Positions 59,550-64,000 of a stretch of DNA of 64,000 nucleotides are shown piece by piece. The first letter of the stretch is position 1; the number at the start of each line of letters is the position of its first letter. Position numbers and translations under genes: made by a program. Under the pieces are notes generated by a model, which saw only the letters and a list, made by a program, of their open reading frames with translations, was not told where the DNA came from and did no database searches. The DNA comes from Plectrocnemia conspersa (Eukaryota; Arthropoda; Insecta; Trichoptera; Polycentropodidae): contig VTFK01000152.1 of assembly GCA_009617715.1 (NCBI GenBank), positions 1,488,001 through 1,552,000 of the forward strand. Reading direction: 5' to 3'.

Positions 59550-61660
59550 TTAAAATCTTGATTCAGGATTTATGCGAAGAGAGAAGCGGCTGCTTTCTCG
59601 ATCTCATCTGTTGATGATCAGCGGCTTTCATAAGTTTGAGTCTATACGAACCCTCATGTGTCCAAATTGAATAGTTTAAGTTATTAATGTGTTGTCGAAA
59701 GCACGTCTCTTGTTGATTTAAGCACTGCGTATTTAATTTAATACACATTTTGCTTTTAAACTTTTTGCTCCTACTATCAATTATGTTGAGCTAGGAGTGT
59801 ATATATTATAGATTAGCTTGTTCTCTCTTTTTTTACTTTTATGCGATGGAGTTTAAAAAATGTTTCAAACGACCGTTAAATATTTTAAACAAGTGTAAGA
59901 TATGGCACTATTTGTTGTATTATTATGTAACACTTGCAGACTATTGTGATGCTTTTAGTATATTCCGCCTATTGTCACGTACGATCCGCACTGATCAGCG
60001 AAAAAAATATAATTCGATTTATTCCGCTTTTAACGCGTCAGAAAATCTGTTTTTATAATCGATGCGTCTATTTGAATAGATTGTTTTTAAAACTGCCATG
60101 CTTTAGATTTGCTGATGTTTAATGATGGACTTGGTGGATCCCATAATTTTATCAATAAAAGAGATTTTGGAATCTTAAATTATTTTGTAGCTGAAAGAAT
60201 AATTTCACTTATTAATTGCATCTCTAACACTAGATATAGGTCTATACTTTCAATGAATATATTAGAGACCAGTCGCAGTGTTGTTAGCTCCTGCTAAATT
60301 ATTCGAAATAATTATTCATAAATATCTCTATAATCACTTTAGGCAAGTTTTGTTAGACCAACAGCACGGGTTTCGTCCTGCCCGTTCCACTGCTACTAAC
60401 CTTCTGTCGTTCACCAAAACGGCGACAACTTCTCTGTATACAGATTTTGAGAAAGCCTTTGACAAAGTTTGTTATAGGTTATTATTAAAAAAATTGTCGA
60501 ATTGCTCGGATAATTTAACTCGGTTATTTAAGCAATCGTAGACAGTTTGTAACCTATGGTGGACGATTGTCAAAAGAATATTTTACCCCTTCGGGGGTTC
60601 CTCAAGGATCCAATCTGGGACCTCTGTTTTTTGTGTTATTTATTAATGACATAAATACAGCAATTAAAATTTCAAGTTTTCTTCTGTACATAGATGATTT
60701 AAAATGATATAAATGCATTCGATCTGTTGTGGACTCCTTCTCTCTACAAAGTGATTTAGACTCTCTATGGAGATGGGCTTCCGTTAACCGTCTGCCCTTT
60801 AGTGTCGGAAAGTGCCATACTGTGTCATTTTTTCGATCCCATTCGCCATCAGCTTATTTCTACCATCTCGGTGGTAACATTTTGACTAGAGAAACTTCCA
60901 CTAAAGATCTCAGAATCACTTTCGAGAGCAAATGGAGGTTCTCTCTACACATACACGACGTCCGTGATAAATCTTCCAAGATGCTCGGCTTTGTTATGAG
61001 TAATGCCTTTCACTTTGACGATCCGTCAGTTATTACACTTTAGTTCGTAGCATTCTTGAATCGGGATTTATAATTTGGAATCCCCGAATAGCCAAATATT
61101 CCCTTTTAGTGGAAAAAATTCAAAAAAGGTATTTAAGATACCTTTACAAAAGGACATTTGGCTATTATCCGTACATATATCCCAGCGCCTTTCTTTTAGG
61201 AGCGTTGAGATACGATTCGCTGAGCTCTCGCAGAAAGTTGTATGTCGCTAAGCATTTTTTCAAATTACTAAAAGGTGCTGTCGACAATCCAGCTATTCTC
61301 GAGGAATTCCAGTTTTGGGTTCCAGAACATTTTCGAGAATCACGATCGCGTCCTTTTTTGATGTCCGTTAGGGCTAGGATGTCCGCACTTGCCGACTCGC
61401 CAATAGTTGTGGCCATCCGGCTCCTTAATACGCTGGCATTACATATTGACCTGTTTAATGCTAGCTACAAGGAGCTGATCTAGTTTGTATAATTTAATTT
61501 TGATATTTTATTATTTTTAAGTATTGTTCTATTTATGTATATATATGTTTTTTTGTTTTGTAAATTTAAAATTTGTTTTCGACCATCGTGGCGCATTGGG
61601 GTAACCTTTTAGGCCACGATGGTCTTAATTTAATCTAAAATAAATAAGACAAAAATTAAG
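59550..61660 (+). mobile_element. Jockey/I-like non-LTR retrotransposon nested in the hAT element, inactive
   Basis: Reverse transcriptase blocks in order: QQHGFRPARSTATNLLSFT (about 60359-60415), YTDFEKAFDKV (60440-60470), PSGVPQGSNLGPLFFVLFIN (60590-60650) and LLYIDD (60685-60700), the catalytic box. Next are SLQSDLDSLWRWASVNRL and SSKMLGFVMSNAFHF (60975-61015). The C terminus (FLLGALRYDSLSSRR, FKLLKGAVDNPAILEEF) ends ASYKELI-stop at 61483. It is broken by at least two frameshifts (about 60540 and 61040) and two stops (about 60540 and 60705). The 5' boundary is uncertain; ORFs at 59846-60297 may be decayed upstream coding sequence. The 3' UTR has a 12-bp hairpin and ends in an A-rich tail near 61640-61670. 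Confidence 0.85.
61581..61624. repeat. Perfect 12-bp hairpin in the retroelement 3' UTR
   Basis: GACCATCGTGGC (61581-61592) pairs perfectly with GCCACGATGGTC (61613-61624) around a 20-base loop. It lies about 100 bp past the ORF stop. A 3' UTR stem-loop can be the recognition site for the element's own reverse transcriptase in some non-LTR elements; that role is inferred here. Confidence 0.7.
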
Positions 61661-61710
61661 AAAAATATATCTTGCAGTCTATCGGTGGTCCAGGGACCAC
61701 TGGTTTAAAG

Positions 61711-62050
61711 CGTTTGCGTAACAGTCACAATTTTAAAATCACGGAAGACTGACTATCAGCATTTATCAATATGATATAGCATTCCTTTGTACTTATAAAG
61801 AAACCGAACGGCCTTTGTTTATGGTACGGTTGAAACATGCATTTCCCTAATGCGTTAAAATCTCCGATCGTCACGTACGTCAGCGCAGTAAACCTGTAAT
61901 AAACGCTGTGAAAATTATCGTATTTTATATTTAATAATATGATCTCTTATATAGTGTTAAACATATTGACATAACAAATGTTTGATATTTTATCTATAAT
62001 ACTGTACATTTCGTTTTGTGTGTTTTTATGACGTGTGCCCTTTCAAAGAT
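61711..62050. other. Intergenic DNA
   Basis: Nothing recognised; the region to the right of the hAT element. Confidence 0.4.
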
Positions 62051-62425
62051 GTTTCACATAAAATAATGACACAATTCCGTATATTTGCGATCCCGCTCTT
62101 CCGCAAACACATTTTTTCGTTATTTACGACTTTATCACGTCGGGGCCTCGTCCATTGTCTCGGTTTATGCGCTCGATCGAAACCCTTTCACTCGCCGATG
62201 CGTAATCACACTTTTTCACACCGCCGAGCTTTACGACCTCGTCGACCGGATCGACATCGACATAGCCAGGTTTTTCGCACGGGCGAGGTCGAATGGCAAT
62301 GCATCCCCATTGTTGCGGCCGTAAACCGTTTCCACGACGAACGCCTGCTATTGATATACGGTTATAAGCGAATAACCATAAAACCATAGAAAATTGAGCT
62401 CGCGCCCGCGCCGGCGTTTTTATTG
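62051..62425. other. GC/CpG-rich island, unassigned
   Basis: Strong CpG content (CCGCCGAGC, CCTCGTCGACCGGATCGACATCG in adjoining blocks, GCGCCCGCGCCGGCG). ORFs of 79-150 codons overlap in three frames and match no known protein. Promoter or conserved regulatory DNA is the most economical reading. Confidence 0.35.
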
Positions 62426-64000
62426 CCATTATGCACATTGCTAAAGTCGTTATTGCTAAATATATATGTATGATATAAACTTGGAGAGAGATGGATTGCA
62501 GAAAACTTTTACTAGTGTGTATGATACTTCTCTTCGGTTCTATTGCTCGATAATAGTAGGTGTAACATTCGTTCATCTGGACTATTGTAATATTTATATC
62601 AGCAACTCCTCACTAATATGGCTAACAATTATATATTATATAATATATATGCATGTACTGATTGTGAGAAATCATTACCATCATTAAAAAAAGTTTTTTT
62701 ATCTTGCGTGACAACCCAAAATTTATCGAGTATAAAATTAGCTACTTGTTGAATATATGTAACGTTGAAAAATTAACTCTTAGAGAAACAAAAAAATAAT
62801 TAGGTAGGGTCGCTTATATTTATTTCAGAATAAATTATCCTTTATAACGTTTCAAGAGAGGGCCTACCCTATAGCACCAACAACACGCGCTAAAACTGCT
62901 CATTTATATAAGAGTAAAAAAGTAATTGTTACTCGTGAGTTATCGCTTTCTTCTAGGCGAGTACTTAAAAACAAATACAGCCGAGCGTTAAATTACAATA
63001 TTAATTGTTTATTAAAAACCTTCCTGCGTTGTTTTTTCCCACGTTTTAACACACCCCACACACTACATTGTTGAGCTTTTAGCTTTGCGAAAAGCACTCA
63101 AACGAGCCCCCGGTAATATAATTCCAGGAGGTCCACTCTCACGTTGAAATATTCTCAATTAATGTGGCCCGAAAGCCGCCGGGGGTCCGTGAAACTTTTG
63201 GGGCCGAAAAGAGGTTCTTAACACTCGGATAGTTTAGATTTCACGGCATTGTTCCCGCGAAAGCTCTCGCAAGTTTGTAATGCCTGATACACATTTTAAT
63301 CTGCGGTAATGTCTATGTATACACATGTGTTGTTCGAAAATGTAAGTGGTTTGATTAGCAATAATCTACTCTAGTAACCCATTTTGGATCTCTTCTTAAA
63401 GTTTGATCACGAGCGTTTATGTAATGTACTGATATAATTCAAGTATCCGTTGTTCTCTTAACCTTTACCGGAGAAAAACTTTTTTCAATTTATTTAATCG
63501 CAAAAATAAAGCTTCTTACATATTTTTTATGTATAATTTATTTAGGGTATATCCTGTACCCGTTCCAAATGTTTGGATTACTACTTAAAAAAAACACAAG
63601 AATGCGATGAGAAAATAAATAATGTTTCGCTCTATCCCTGTAAATAGTATGTAAACTATATTTGCGTTAACACAGTCAGTTCGAGTGCTATGAATTTCAT
63701 CATTATTCATAATTGAGAAAGTTGTATCTTATTGTGCAAAATATAATTATATTCAATATTATTATATTTTTTTTACTCCATTATCATTCATATTTCATAT
63801 TGAAAGTCTTGAACACACCTTGAGTATCCCGATGTTTTAAATCTAAAATGTTATTTTTACAGACATATTTTATATACCTTAAAAAACATTTAAATAAATT
63901 ACATGGAACTTATAGATTAAGTTCCTGAAGGAAGTATATTCTTAATGAAAATGTTTTGGATACCATTGAAAAAGGTGAAAGTTCTCGATTTGGGTAATGC
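62426..64000. other. AT-rich DNA with a GC-richer patch at 63040-63300
   Basis: No gene recognised up to the window edge. The 63040-63300 patch (CGAGCCCCCGG, GAAAGCCGCCGGGGGTCCGTG) is GC-rich and unassigned. Confidence 0.35.

Larger units (their letters stand above)
59243..61702. mobile_element. hAT-type element (2460 bp) with 8-bp target duplication, containing a retrotransposon
   Basis: Begins CAGCGGTCGCTAACCTTTCG with GACCAC about 30 bases in, and ends GGTGGTCCAGGGACCACTG. In reverse complement the end reads CAGTGGTCCCTGGACCACC. It is flanked by perfect 8-bp duplications GTTTAAAG (59235-59242 and 61703-61710). The CAG(T/C)GGT ends with an 8-bp duplication are the hAT signature. No hAT transposase was seen; most of the interior is the retroelement listed next. 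Confidence 0.85.

Noticed and set aside
62018..62576. ORFs of 123, 79 and 150 codons
   Set aside because: They overlap in three frames of a CpG-rich island, with no family match or exon signals.
1..64000. LTR retrotransposon, endogenous virus, CRISPR array or bacterial insertion
   Set aside because: No paired long terminal repeats, gag/pol/env blocks, regularly spaced direct repeats or bacterial-style operons were found.

Overview
The window looks like nuclear DNA from an animal, most likely an arthropod and probably an insect. It is very AT-rich. The one complete gene is split by seven short GT-AG introns, and the rest is a dense mixture of eukaryotic transposon families: pogo/Tigger, mariner, hAT, Harbinger-like and piggyBac-like MITEs, non-LTR retrotransposons and a tRNA-derived SINE. 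I saw no bacterial operons, ribosome binding sites or CRISPR arrays. The insect order cannot be fixed by eye.

Genes sit at the left end, all on the minus strand. Positions 1-421 hold the 5' end of a SINA/SIAH-like RING E3 ligase whose 3' part lies beyond the window. Positions 2984-5345 hold a complete eight-exon gene for mitochondrial prolyl-tRNA synthetase (PARS2 type). Its exon 6 carries one extra base that breaks the frame. A degenerate retrotransposon tail lies between the two genes.

From about 5.4 kb to the right end I recognise no host protein-coding gene. The region is an AT-rich desert with two kinds of content. The first is repeats: a piggyBac-like MITE (12.9 kb), a degenerate tandem array (13.2-14.5 kb), a Harbinger-like MITE (16.0 kb), a Tigger remnant (21.2 kb), a hAT MITE (22.3 kb), three related SINE copies (23.4, 30.0, 44.9 kb), mariner-type MITEs (29.5, 39.9 kb), a CR1/jockey-like retroelement (34.3-35.8 kb), a mariner remnant (41.9 kb), a recurring ~700 bp AT-rich repeat (18, 31, 38, 42.8, 50 kb), a pair of Harbinger-like elements in inverted orientation (46.7 and 51.8 kb), and a hAT element with an 8-bp target duplication that contains a non-LTR retroelement (59.2-61.7 kb). 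The second is some fifteen GC/CpG-richer islands of 200-700 bp with no convincing protein. They look like promoters, first exons or conserved regulatory DNA. The clearest, at 28.1-28.4 kb, resembles a promoter plus 5' exon ending in a splice donor.

The layout would fit the regulatory or intronic territory of a large gene lying mostly outside the window. That is inference only. Nothing here forms a multi-gene pathway. The firm results are the two gene models and the transposon structures with target-site duplications.
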